From contig CAUYUJ010019904.1 in the NCBI GenBank assembly GCA_963575745.1, forward strand, positions 586,359-641,358: a stretch of DNA of 55,000 nt, read 5' to 3'. This document shows positions 41,401 through 51,871 of this stretch, piece by piece. Every line of letters begins with the position of its first letter. The stretch's first letter is position 1. The notes under the pieces were generated by a model. It worked only from the letters and a program-made list of their open reading frames with translations, was not told the DNA's origin and did not search any database. A program made the position numbers and the translations under genes. The DNA is from Prorocentrum cordatum (lineage: Eukaryota > Sar > Dinophyceae > Prorocentrales > Prorocentraceae).

Positions 41401-41704
41401 GACCCGAATGGACAAATCTGGCAGCAGGCCGAACACTTCTCACACGCGCTGATCCCAGCGTTGTAGCTGATGGCTTTTGGCTGCTGCTTCACGCCCCGTA
41501 CGTGGCCGTCAGACTCCATATTCGCCCCACGCATCCCGCCGAGCCGTGCCAAAGCCCGTTGCGACCGCTTGGTCATCCAGCACGCGCCGATCCCAGAATG
41601 GTAGCGGGTGGCGTAAGACTCCAATCCGCCGAGGGAGGGAGGTCTGGCATGCCGCGCCCTGCGCGCCCCGCGGCCCCCGGGGGCGCCATGCGCGCTCCGC
41701 GCGG
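41401..41704 (-). pseudogene. PPR-protein retrocopy fragment behind a spliced leader
   Basis: The minus frame reads RYHSGIGACWMTKRSQRALA, then RLGGMRGANMESD, then PKAISYNAGISACEKC (about 41608-41434). This is the dinoflagellate style of pentatricopeptide repeat (Y-x-A-x-I-x-A-C-E-K, then W-x-R-A-L-x-L-L, E-M, L-x-P-D). One nearly full repeat and the start of a second are seen; the repeat after EKC is lost. PPR proteins bind organelle RNA. A spliced leader (41719-41740) and truncated second leader (41705-41718) lie immediately upstream in the same sense, and no intron is seen. It looks like a cDNA-derived copy, now a fragment: the leader region is itself in an open frame and no plausible full-length product remains. 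Confidence 0.75.
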
Positions 41705-41740
41705 CTCGAGCCAGACGGCTTGAGCCAAAATGGCTACGGA
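41705..41740 (-). other. spliced leader remnant with truncated second leader in tandem
   Basis: Minus 41740-41719 matches the 22-base dinoflagellate spliced leader in full (first base T, allowed by the variable first position; then CCGTAGCCATTTT and GGCTCAAG). Directly behind it, 41718-41705 reads CCGTCTGGCTCGAG. That resembles the 15-base truncated leader CCATTTTGGCTCAAG that forms when a leader-tagged cDNA is re-inserted and trans-spliced again at the AG inside the old leader (CCGTAG/CC). A PPR fragment follows. Confidence 0.92.
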
Positions 41741-42345
41741 CCCCGGATAGGCAACACAGGGGACACGCTGTACGTAGACTAAAACCGCAATGCACGGAAG
41801 GAGGAGGGGAAAAACCTGGCGCGACAGGAAAAGAGGAAGCTGGACCACTCAGAGCCGCCGGCTGCGGCGGGGGGGGGCGCCGAGGGGGGAGCAGCGCCGG
41901 CGCACACACACATACACACACACACACACTCACGCACTTGCGTCGGCGGCTGGGCACAGGGCGACTGCTCCGGCGGATAGGCAACACAGAGGACACGCTG
42001 TATGTAAATTAGGGCCGCAATGCACGGAAGGAGGAGGAGGAGACCTGGCGCGACAGGAAAAGAGGAAGCCGGGCCACTCAGAGCCGCTGGCTGCGGCGGG
42101 GGGAGCGCCGAGGGGGGAAGCAGCGCCGGCGCACACACACACACACACACACACACTTACTTTGCGTCGGCGGCTAGGCAGAGTCACTGCGCCGGAGATG
42201 GGGCGTAAGTAAGATGCACGGAGCGCCAATTAAGCCGCAATGCGCGGGGGAGAGAGAGAGAAAGAGGCCCGGCGCAGACAAGAAGGAGGGGGGAGCTGGG
42301 CCCGCTCAGAGGGGGGCCAGCAGCGGCGGGGGGGCGCCGGGGGAA
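41741..42345. repeat. about 225-bp tandem repeat, three copies
   Basis: Landmarks GGATAGGCAACACAG at 41746 and 41976, CCGCAATGCACGGAAGGAGG at 41785 and 42015 (a diverged third at 42235), GAAAAGAGGAAG, a GCGGCGGGG and a CA run of varied length (41903-41937, 42131-42156). Copies 1 and 2 are close; copy 3 is diverged and lacks the CA run. Copy 1 abuts the spliced leader. GC-rich frames on both strands are artefacts. Confidence 0.85.
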
Positions 42346-42600
42346 GGGCCAGCGGCGGCGAGGCGGCAACTGGGGGGTAGGCAGGCGGGGCGGCCGCCAG
42401 AAGCAAGCGCCCATTGGGGAAAAGGCCCAGCAGGAGCTGGAGGCGAAGGTGGTGCAGCGAGGTACCCCGGGGAGCCGAGGTCACAGGTGACCTGCTAGGC
42501 GGCCCGGAAGGGAAGGCCAGCGTGTGACCACCTCAGAGGAGGGGTCGGCTTGAAAACCAGGCATGGCGAAGGGGGCGGAAAGGCCGCCACACGCGAGTGC

Positions 42601-42602
42601 CA

Positions 42603-42635
<33 letters not shown>

Positions 42636-42675
42636 CACACACACACACACACACAGACACACACACACACACTGA
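42601..42675. repeat. CA microsatellite
   Basis: About 75 bp of (CA)n with TACACG and GACA interruptions. Confidence 0.9.
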
Positions 42676-42679
42676 CACC

Positions 42680-43700
42680 GCGTGGATCGCTAAATCTTGC
42701 ACGATCGGCGGCGCTTCGACCGCCAGATCGTTCCGTGTTGGCCGATTCTGGGCCACAGGCGGCCCTCAAACTTGAACGCCCGCGGCGGCCGACGGCACGA
42801 CGAGCACCTGCCGCAGTCCTCACATCCCCTTGGACGCACCCGACCGCCACTCGACGAAGGACGGGGGAGACCCCCCCGCATCCCTCCCCCCTACGCTGGG
42901 GCCTCCGTGACCTTCTCCGGCAGCCCCCCGACCCAGACGCGCGACTTGATCCTTGGCGCGGGCCGTGCACCGCGGGCGCGGGAGCCGCGCGGAGCAGCGC
43001 GAGCGCGCGCCGCCGCTGCGGGACAAAGCGAGGCTCCCCTTATTGGGACGAGGATGATATCATGATAGGATCAGCTCAGGATACGCTTCAGGATGTTCAG
43101 AATATCTAGCGGCTCTCGTTTCTGCAGCACGTATGGAAAATTCGGAAGTCTTGGAAACCGAGGGAATCTTGGACGTATCATTATCATGACATCTTGCGAG
43201 GCGCCCCGCGATGCGCGATGTGCGATGACTTCGCTCCTTCGCACCCTCGCGCCGCTCCCTCGGACAGGGGCAGCAGACTGCGACGCGCGAAGCGCAAACA
43301 TCTTCGCACACCCGCGGGTGACCCTGTGCTTCCATGGGACCAGGATCGGAATCGAAAGCAGAACGCACCAGCGGGCGATCGTCCGTGCCCCTCAGGGGCG
43401 GAGCGGGCGGAGTCGTGGCCTCGCAGATGACGACGGCAACGACGATGACAGTTGGGATTGTTGGACTGGTTTGGGGGGGGCCCGCGGGTCCTCCGTGGAC
43501 CTGCGCCGGGTTCTCAAGGGACCTCTGGGGAACCTCGGACAATTTTGTTGAGCCCCTACGCTTTTCCTCCATGATGGGCTGGCTCCAGAGTAATGTCCTG
43601 GGCCGGTATTGGAAACTGCCTCGGGATAGGGGATCAAGAGCATTGGGGCCGACGGATTGGAAAAAATCCTAGCACCGTAGGTCGTGGAGCCTAGCGGGAG
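42680..43700. other. no gene recognised
   Basis: Open frames on both strands, no motif. A GACGGCAACGACGATGAC run at about 43428 and a GGACCTCYGGGG-type module at about 43480-43540 recall the modules elsewhere in the window. Nothing else can be supported. Confidence 0.35.
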
Positions 43701-45945
43701 AAGAACGATATCAAATCCCACCAGCTCTGTAGGGCGTGAATGGTTTAGCGGGTTTCCTCTTCCAACCCCCTTCTTCCCCTTCTGGAAGGGGTTATCCATT
43801 TTCCCTACTAATATACAACCCCTCCCCCACCCGGCCGGCAGCCAACCCGGAACCATGATAACCCAGTGAGGGCCAACATCCCCACCATCCCTCTCAAAAA
43901 ACAATACAAAACGCACTCTGTCTCCACATTTAGAGCATGCGCAGCCGCCCCGCGATCACTTTGCATTGGTATTTTACAGGGACGGCTGGGGCGCCAGCAG
44001 ATCCCACCTGCCTTCTGGGCGCAGGTGGTCGACCGACTAGTTTGACACATCAGTCGCCGCTGCCTTTTCGCCTTATCGTTTCGGATGGGCTTTCGAAACC
44101 TCCCCATGGCTCAAAAATTGGCAAAGAAAGCTCAAAGCCAGTCCCAAGAGGCTTCCAAATCCGTGGCGTCTGTGGCGTTCTTACGCGATACGCTGACATC
44201 GGGGTGTTACTCATGTGTTGGGAGGGCGGGTGGGAGTGAGCAAGAAGGCTCGCGGGCGGGTGGGTAGCTTGAACCCTCTCCTACCTCTCCCCCAAGACCT
44301 GGACGGGAGGGCGGCTTGGGGCTCAAGATGGCTCCAAGAGGTCCTCCGAGAGCCCAAGATCACCTCCAAGATGACCCAAGATACTGCAGACCGCTCAAAA
44401 TGGCTTCCAATATTCTCCAAGAGATCCCACGACCAGTCCAAGACGGGTCCAAGTGGCCTCGGAGCCTCCCAAGGAGGCCACCAAGAGGCTAAAATTGTTC
44501 AAAGCCATAAGAAGATCAATGATGTTAGCTTTCTCGCATTTCGCTTCCAACGGGCTCACGAGGCCTCAAGATGGTTCCAAGAGGGCCCCAAGAGGGGCCC
44601 AAGAGGGGCCCAAGATAGCACCAAGACAACCCCAAGAGCGCCCAGAAAAGCCCCCAGGAGACGACTCTGGGGGCTCCAGGGAGGGGCCCTAATCCCACCA
44701 GCCCTTTGGGCTAAGCTGGTATAGCGATATCTCGGTTTCCTCGTCCAAAAACCCTCCCTCTTCCCTTCGGGGAGGTTGTATCTCCCCTGCGCCCTCCCTG
44801 GGTCTGGACGGGGGGGAGGGGGGCGGAGGGGTTAGAGCGTCCACATGGCCCAAGGTGGTTCCAAGAGGGCCTCCGATGCTCCAACATGGCCTCCACGGCG
44901 GCTCAAGACAGCCGAAGATGTTTCAAGCTTGCCGCCGACATACCTCCAAGAGGCCCGACGAGAGCCACAAAACTGTTCCAAATGCTATCAGAGCCCTCAC
45001 AGGACACCCCCAAGAAGCCAAAATCTGTGAACAACAAACATGATGTTTGACTTCTCGCCTGCTCGTTTCCGATGCGGCTTTGAGGCCTCAAGATGGCCCC
45101 AAGAGGGCCCAAGAGAGCCCCACGAGGGCCCCAAGAGCGCTCAAGAGCGCCCCAAGAGCGCCCGCTCCAGGGGGGGGAGGGGGCCAATCCCATCTTCCCT
45201 TCGGGGGGATTTACCTCCCCCCGCCCTACCTGGGTCTGGACGGGGGGGAGGGGAGGAGGGGTTGGAGCGTCGAAGATGGCCCAAGGTGGTTCCAAGAGGA
45301 ACTCCGATGCTCCTACACACAAGATGGCCCAAGGAGGTTCCATGGTTCCAAGATGGCCTCCAACAAGATCGCTTCCAACATATCTCCAAGAGGCCCGAGG
45401 AGGACCATTAGACGGTTCCAGATGCTCTCGGAGCCCCCTCGGGACCCCCACCCAAGAGGCCAACATCCGCATGTGTTTTGAAAAAACAATGATGTTTGAC
45501 TTCCCGCCTAGTCGCTACCGATGCGGCTTTGAGGCCCCATGATGGCCCCAAGATGCCCCAAGAGCACCCAAGACCGCCGCGAGAAGCCCCTGGGAGACGA
45601 GTTTGGCGGCTCCAGAGGGGGGGCCTATCCCACCAGCCTTTTGGGCTACGGTGGTCTAGCGATATGTTTGTATCCTCTTCCGAAAACCCTCTTCACTTCG
45701 GGGAGGTTTACCAACCACCCCACCCTGGGTCTGGACGGGGGATGGGGAGGGATTAGAGCGTGCAAGATGGCCCAAGGTGGCTCGAAGAGGGCCTCCGGTG
45801 CTCCAAGATGGCCTTCAAGGCGGCTTAAGACAGTCGAAAATGTTCCAAGATCGCTTCCGACATGGAGGCCCGATGAGGCCACAAGACGGATCCAACTGCT
45901 CTCGGAGCCCCCCTCAGGACTTGAGAAAAGATATCCTCGTAAGCG
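43700..45945. repeat. satellite-like tandem repeat, unit about 430-500 bp, about 4 copies
   Basis: Landmark GGTCTGGACG falls at 44801, 45233 and 45728 (a diverged start at about 44296), each followed by a G-run, TTRGAGCGT and AAGATGGCCCAAGGTGG. Other shared blocks: ATCCCACCAGCCYTTTGGGCT (44692, 45629; diverged at 43718), CCCTCTTCCCTTCGGGGAGG (44750, 45190, 45685), ATGATGTTTGACTTCYCGCC (45041, 45490). Within units CAAGANGGCCCCAAGAGG words repeat on a 10-12 bp scale. Overlapping plus frames are artefacts. Confidence 0.85.
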
Positions 45946-45995
45946 GCCAACGTAGTCCCCCGATAAAGAGGGCCACTTCGGTAGCCAAACGCAGG

Positions 45996-46016
45996 CTTGA
46001 GCCAAAATCGCAGCGG
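45996..46016 (-). other. possible degenerate spliced-leader remnant
   Basis: On minus, the sequence ends ATTTTGGCTCAAG exactly and begins CCGCTGCG where the leader has CCGTAGCC: 18 of 21 bases match. The next bases, CCTGCGTTTGGCTAC, keep the CC-N-TTTGGCT order of a second truncated leader. Downstream in the minus sense I recognise no gene; the sequence soon enters the satellite. Confidence 0.6.
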
Positions 46017-46389
46017 GTGGGGAAAAGGAGGATGAAGTGGGGGTGGAGGACAACGACAACTACGATGACTGCCAAGGGCAAGCAAAACGAACGGGAGGAA
46101 GAGGAGGAGGACGATCACCCCTCAGCATTAGTCTCGCGCCTCGTGGTTCACTGGGGCACGTCCGCGGGGTCTTGGACGCGAAGACTTGAGAACTGCCTGG
46201 GGGCGCGAAGATCCAGGAGTTGGCCAGCGGCGTCACTGGGCCCCTGAAGCACGTGCGGGCTCGTTCCGAGAGCGCTCTCGGGGTCGGTGCGCGAAGAGAG
46301 AGAGGATCGGGGAGTTCGAGATGCCAGCGTCCGTAACCGCGTTGGCTCAAACAGTTCTTAGCCCACGCGCTCTGCCAGGAGTGTGCCGC

Positions 46390-46650
46390 TCCCATGCCAT
46401 GGGCTAGTCTCCAAGCTGCCATTGCCAATGAGTGTCTTGATGTGGAGGCTGGCGGCAACGAAGGGTCCCCCACTGCTCCCGTGCCCTGGGCTGGCCTCCA
46501 AGCTGCCATTGCCAGTGAGTGTTGACGAGGAGGCTGGCGGCGGCGACGGGAAGCCGTCCGCAGGCGCGCCCGGGCCTAGCCTCCAAGCTGCCATTGCTCG
46601 TCAGTGTCTTGGCGACGTGGAGGGTGGCGGCCGCGACGAACAGCGAGCTG
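46390..46650 (+). repeat. 86-bp tandem repeat, three copies, coding-like
   Basis: Copies are anchored by CTCCAAGCTGCCATTGC at 46409, 46496 and 46581 (spacings 87 and 85). On plus they read SLQAAIANECLDVEAGG-like units; after the second unit a stop or frame change intervenes. The period is not a multiple of three in all copies, so if it was coding it is damaged. The plus frame stays open to 46898 (SNVFLNLGRQHLESREGDEA). Confidence 0.8.
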
Positions 46651-46899
46651 GCGACGACGCGTCGCCAGCGCGCTTGACGTCCAATGTTTTCCTCAACCTG
46701 GGTCGCCAGCATCTGGAGAGTAGAGAAGGCGACGAGGCGGATGCAGGCGCGGGCGGTCCAGTGGACGGAGGGGCTGCAGATGCCCCTCACATAACCGCGG
46801 GCTTGGCCGTCGCTGCGAACCCAGATGCCATTGGCCCCGTCGAAGAGATCGCCCATGCAAGAGCTTCTCTATGCGGTGTGTCTGTGCTATGGGGGTGAG

Positions 46900-49150
46900 T
46901 CCACCAGGGCGACGCACGGCATCTCACGGATGCAGTGTTCAAACCTATTGCTGACCATAATTTCAACAAGACGTTCGCATGCCAGCTTGAAAGCATAAGC
47001 CGCGATATTGGGCACGACGCCGTTCCTGTGTCGAGACGGCGACGGTATCTCGCCAGGGCAGGCTTGTGTATACACCATGTTGAGGCGATGCGTGCAATGC
47101 AGCAAATCATTTTGGACACGCGCCGATCGGGAGGAAAACTGCTGCTCTTTACGGAGTCGTGCTAACACGCCGAGGCTCCGATGAGGTTGCGCGCTCCGGA
47201 AGATGAGTTAAATGCAGTTGTCCAAGCAAGCTCCTCTCTCACTCCCGAAAAAAGAGAAGCTCACGGCATCAATCAGTGAAGTTTGGCAACAGAAGACAAT
47301 GGCAATGTGTTGGGTATTGTGTCTGCTCGTCGAGGTTGATGGGCACATCCAGTGCTTTCGTTTCAGTTTGCCAGCGTGGCATCAGAGCCATGCCCAGTAA
47401 GCATCCAGAGTGGCACACGCAGCGCCGTGAAAGGTCAAGGCCGAAGTCAAGAGACACACCTGCCAGCTTTGAACGGCGACAGCGCCTAGTGACCACAGAT
47501 GGCGATGTATTGCGCCAGGCTGAGGAACAAGGGTTTGCGTATACATCGACGTATGTGGGGTTCGATTCCATGCATCTGAAATGCGTCGCGCATCGAATGG
47601 CAACCATTTCTTGCATTTGAGCAAGATGATATCAATGAGATTATCGGTGCGCCTCATTTCATGTCACACGGCTTCGGTATGCCTCGGTTTCGAAGAAACA
47701 GTGTTGAGGAAGCTCGTGGATGACCGCCTCGAGCACATCGAAGGTGCGCCGCCAGATGGCAACCTCCAGGAGAGGCAGTTGTGGCTCGACCTGTTCTTGC
47801 TGGGACAGGAACGATCGCCGGGATTGAGGCGCAAAATCGTTGAGTCGCCGTGCAGTTGCAGGTGGTCTCCCAAAACCAAATCAACACTATTGCACTGGAT
47901 GTTGCAACAGTTGAGCAGTATTGTCAAGAACCGCCCTGTATGTTTCGCGAAGTGCATGGCTGGCGCGGTACCCCGCTGTTTTCCGAGGGATTATTGAGTT
48001 GGTCACGGCAAGCCTCCGAACTGGACTGGAGGGACTTGCCCGGGCCCGCGGGATGTCCCAGGGCGCCGACGTGAACTGGCGCGCGACATTCAGAGACAGC
48101 GTCGGCGACGTCGGGGCTAGGGGCGGCGGGGGGGGGTCCTGGAGACGGCGCCGTTGCGGTTCCAATGTCGCTGGGTGGCGGTGCGGGGCCTCCTCTTATC
48201 ATGGCGGGGGCCGCGGCGGCCGCTCCTGCAGCCCATGCACCTGGCGGCGGGAATCAGCGCTAGCCCTTGTCAGAATGAAAGATCCAGCAGCAAGAGCTGG
48301 GCCGTCGTCGGCAGCGAGTTCGGGGCTGGAGATCGAGGCCTACGTTTACTGCAGAGACCAACGCGCTTCGACGGGTTGCAGAAGTGCGCGGGGTTGCGAT
48401 GCAGACGTTGTTATGGATGAGCGGGGCGACTTAGGGCCAGCGGCAACAAACTGAGGAGGGCCGATATGCAATGGCGGGTCGGTCTGGGTTCAACCTTCGA
48501 ACACGCGCAGAATCCTTTCGTTGGCCATGGGCATCCCAGATGTAAAGAATATTCGCTTGATCAAGCAGCTGACGGAAACTTGAGACATGCGGCGCGTGCT
48601 CCCAGCGAATTAAAAATCACTCTCATTGCGCCTGAAGGTATTCGTACAGTTCTTCAGGCCACCCTGTCTCATGTTGGAGTTTCAGGCGAATCGGTCAACG
48701 CGCCCTTTCAAGCCTGTTCGTTTACTCGCAGAGCCCGAGCTGATTGAGGCGATTCTCGCTGACGAACAAACGCGGAACGATTGGTTCGCATCCTTCCACA
48801 AGCACTGCACGATCGACGGCAGAGGCGGCGTCACATCGAAGATTGCGTCTGCCGATATTCGGCGCACGCTCTTGCTACTGATGCACGATGCCGCGCGCGT
48901 CGAGGTCTGGCACACTCGGTTTCGCAGGCGGTTGGAGGGGTCGATTGCAAGGGGCTCAACATGAGTATCCCCAGACAGCGTATCTCTCCTTCTTCCGTCA
49001 CCCACCTGCTGATATATGGCCACCAAACACCCGGGGGAACCACCGCATTCGGCCCTGTTGCTGGCGTTCTGAGGTGATCGCTCTGGAATATGATCCACCT
49101 CCGGGCCAGCTTTCTCGTCTTCTCGATATTGCAGGGGCCCTGCGGCGGAG
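46900..49150 (+). pseudogene. unidentified coding remnant, possibly a mobile-element protein
   Basis: Plus-strand segments of ordinary composition follow each other through frame changes: FKPIADHNFNKTFACQLESI, SRDIGHDAVPVSRRRRYLA and RAGLCIHHVEAMRAMQ (46935-47160); FERRQRLVTTDGDVLRQAEE and GFDSMHLKCVAHRMATIS (about 47460-47615); ISMRLSVRLISCHTASV, VDDRLEHIEGAPPDGNLQE (47625-47780); RPFKPVRLLAEPELIEAILA, NDWFASFHKHCTIDGRGGVT and DIRRTLLLLMHDAARVEVWH (about 48690-48930); then QTAYLSFFRHPPADIWPP (about 48970-49025). TTDGD and, some 30 residues on, C-x-A-H-R recall RNase H-fold transposases such as hAT, but no full catalytic triad is placed. I think this chain recurs in dinoflagellate genomes. 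Not named. Confidence 0.45.
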
Positions 49151-49284
49151 GCAGTGCATCTTCTGGGCATGTGGGCAACCACGCGAAGACCACCATGATG
49201 TTGCTGTGGCATGCGGTCTTGCCCTGACGACCGTTCTCGGTGATACCGAACCATTTGTTGTGCGCATATCGCTGAACAAGATCA

Positions 49285-49960
49285 GCGTCTGTCCCGGGCC
49301 ATCTCTTCGGCCCGAGGCCGCGGGCGTCGTCCAAGCGCACCTATTTCCCAGCCAAAGTTCTTGCAATCGATATGCGACCTGATCTGTTCGGCATCGACAA
49401 CGCGGTTGTCGTAGTGCATCGTCTTTCGACCTGCGAAGCACACCAACGTCCCGATCCGATGTCGGCAGTCACTGCAGCACTGGACATATCCGTCACCCCA
49501 CAAGCGAGGAGCGCAGAGCGCATACTTCTTGTCTTCGGTGGCGAGCTCGTCGCCCTCATCCAGTCGGCAGGCGACGGATCTCACAGTCCCAGCCTGTGCC
49601 AGGTTGCGGTTGAACCAGCAGCGCCGCGCAGCGTCGATCATAAACCAACGCCCTAAAAACCTTTGCATCCTGGATGCCCGACACTGCAAGCCGCATGACC
49701 CGGTGGATGTCGGCCCACTCGGGGCGAAGGGTAGTCGCCGAGGTGCCGCCGAGCAGGATCCAGACGCCCTGATTCTCAATGAGACGCGGCTGGAAGGCGA
49801 CTACAGACATGTCGGAAAATAAATATGGATCATCGAATCCGACAACGACGGCGCCCAGGTCCTGGCCAGCGACCGGCCTAGCGACCGGCCTCGCCCATCC
49901 CCTGGGTCTGAGCCGCCTCGGCAGCTCACCGCTCATTTCGCCACCCACGCCCTTCAACAT
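49285..49960 (-). pseudogene. unidentified coding remnant with Cys/His cluster
   Basis: Two minus frames. The first (49960-49556) reads GAVVVGFDDPYLFSDMSVVA, then FQPRLIENQGVWILLGGTSA and ADIHRVMRLAVSGIQDAKVF. The second (49690-49285) reads FMIDAARRCWFNRNLAQAGT, then DKKYALCAPRLWGDGYVQCC, SDCRHRIGTLVCFAGRKTMH and YDNRVVDAEQIRSHIDCKNF. The CC-x2-C-x-H spacing could bind zinc. The frames overlap near 49690-49560, with one frameshift. It follows 3' of the acidic protein (50102-51871) on the same strand; whether it is part of the same gene is unknown. Confidence 0.45.
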
Positions 49961-50101
49961 GTTCCCGACTACTGTCTTCGCCGCAAAAGCGCCCCACCCT
50001 CAGCCTTTCACCGCGGGATCGTCGAGTGCTTGATACTGGCCAGCAGTAGTCGGGAGGCAGATCAAGAACTTGCATTGGCGAGAACCCTGAAGATCCTTCT
50101 T

Positions 50102-51871
50102 TCACGCTCCAAGAGTGCCGGTCATAGACCGCTTCGTGGCAGCGCCATCCAGGAGAACGACGATCGCCTCATGGGAAGCGTTTGCTGCAGCCTCGCACCG
50201 AATGCACACCCGTTCCGGGTCTCCGACCCGAACTGCATGACCTTTGCAGGCACATAACATGAACGGCACTCTCGCGAATGGCGGCAAGATTTTATCTCCC
50301 TTGGCGGCATCATCATCTCCCAGTGGAACATGCCCAAAACTGCCCTCCCAGTCGTCGGGCTCGCCGGTCGGACCAGCGCCCTTGCCCGTCATATTCGCGC
50401 CGAGCACCTGAACCGCGTAGGGAGGCACTTGGGCGAGAGCGCGCATAGAGCGCGCCCAAACTTTGTCGCACCTTTCGTCATTCAGCCTCTCGACGATGGC
50501 GCGCGCCTCTATCCACCCCCCTGAGCTCCGAACGTGGGCCGCGCAGTGCATAGCCAAGTTGGCGATGAGCAATCCCAGGCGCCCAGCTTCCTCCTCGTTC
50601 ACTTCCGAGTAGTACGCAAGCGTGCGTTTCCCACTGCTCAAATCCATCGGGATGAGACGGAATTCTGGGGATGGGAGACAATGAGGTTGAACCGCGGTGA
50701 AACGAGCACGCGGGAATCGCCCAGCTTCTGCAGCGTCGCCTGCAGGCAATTGCCGAATAAACTCGAGCAATGGATCTGCCACCAATCCACGCGCCCATTC
50801 CAAGGCTTTCCTCTCGCACCCCCTCCCTCTGTCCCTCATCTCGCGCTCCTCAAGGGACTCCGGGCCGGCGTCGCGCAACTCTTCCAGCTTCCGCGCCAGC
50901 TCGATGGGGGCGGCACATAGTGCTATATCATCCCTGTCACCGATGAGCGGGGCGCCATACTCGTCCTTCTCGGAGTGCTCGAGTCCCGCGCGTGCTGCGT
51001 CTCCGTCCTGCGCCATCCTCTGCAGGCATCCCTCGACCGGAATCTGCGCGCTCTTGGGAAGCGTCGGCACCCTACTGAGGCGAAGGTATTTGGACGAAAA
51101 GGCCTGAGGGAGCACGTCGGACAGCACATCCAAAGGAATCAGATCGGGCAAACGCCCGCGGGGCATAACCTCCACCGGCGCGTCTTCCTCCACGTCCTCT
51201 GTCTCGCTCGACTCGATTTGTTCTTCTGACTCGCCGGACTCGCCCTCGTCAGTTTCTTCCCCCCCTGATTGAATGCCCTGCGCTGCAGCTTGCACGCGAG
51301 GCGCTCCCAGTGGATTGGGCAGAGGAAGATCATCTTCGTCGGGCGCGCCCAGACCGACAGCATCTGGCTGTTTCCTGCGCGCCTGCTGCCCCTGTCTGGG
51401 CCTTGCGCCCTCGACGGGCCCACGGCCTTGGGCATCAGAATCAGGGGCGGCCGCAGAAAGTCAGTGATCGGGCAGGAAGGCGGCGGCATAGCCGGGCCCC
51501 TCCCCTCCCGCATTTGCTGCGGACGACTGCCCTGGCTCGTTGGCAGGGCGCCCCGAGCCCACTTCCATGTCATCTGAGGGAGGTGCATTCTCCGTCGTCT
51601 GAGGGCGCGCTGGATCGACTGACATAGGCGACGAACTGTCGACTTCGCCAGGTAACTCATGCGCGCGCTCACTGATCTCAGCCTGGCACCACCACTCGAA
51701 CAACCTCCTCGTGGGCCAGAATCTCTGTGGGAGCCTCATGCTTGCACGCATATGCCCACTACGAGTATGCTCGCTGGTGCATAGGTCGGTCGACGTATGC
51801 CGCCGCGTTCTGGACATCGGAATAATCACGTGAAGTTGCTGGCCGCAAGTACAATGGCCTCTTCTGTGCAC
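50102..51871 (-). CDS. hypothetical acidic protein; one in-frame TGA
   Basis: A single minus frame is open for 590 codons from 51871 to 50102 except for one TGA at 51463-51461. Before the stop: RRLFEWWCQAEISERAHELP, then a Ser/Pro/Glu-rich part. After it: a low-complexity acidic linker (EETDEGESGESEEQIESSET, about 51265-51200), then a folded-looking part: PRGRLPDLIPLDVLSDVLPQ, EFRLIPMDLSSGKRTLAYYS, AGRLGLLIANLAMHCAAHVR, ERLNDERCDKVWARSMRALA. The end has MLCACKGHAVRVGDPERVCI-RC (C-x-C...C-x2-C, possible zinc ribbon). I do not recognise the family. The first ATG is unclear. The TGA could be a pseudogene mutation, a sequencing error or an intron edge. Confidence 0.5.

Noticed and set aside
46404-46856. 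Minus frame reading GDLFDGANGIWVRSDGQARG
   Set aside because: It looks partly protein-like but lies over the plus 86-bp repeats; I could not decide the strand, so no gene was called.
48682-49340. Minus frames of 169-190 codons over 48682-49340
   Set aside because: The plus strand gives the more coherent protein there (FHKHCTIDGRGGVT, RRTLLLLMHDAARVEVW); minus frames are Arg/Ser-rich shadows.
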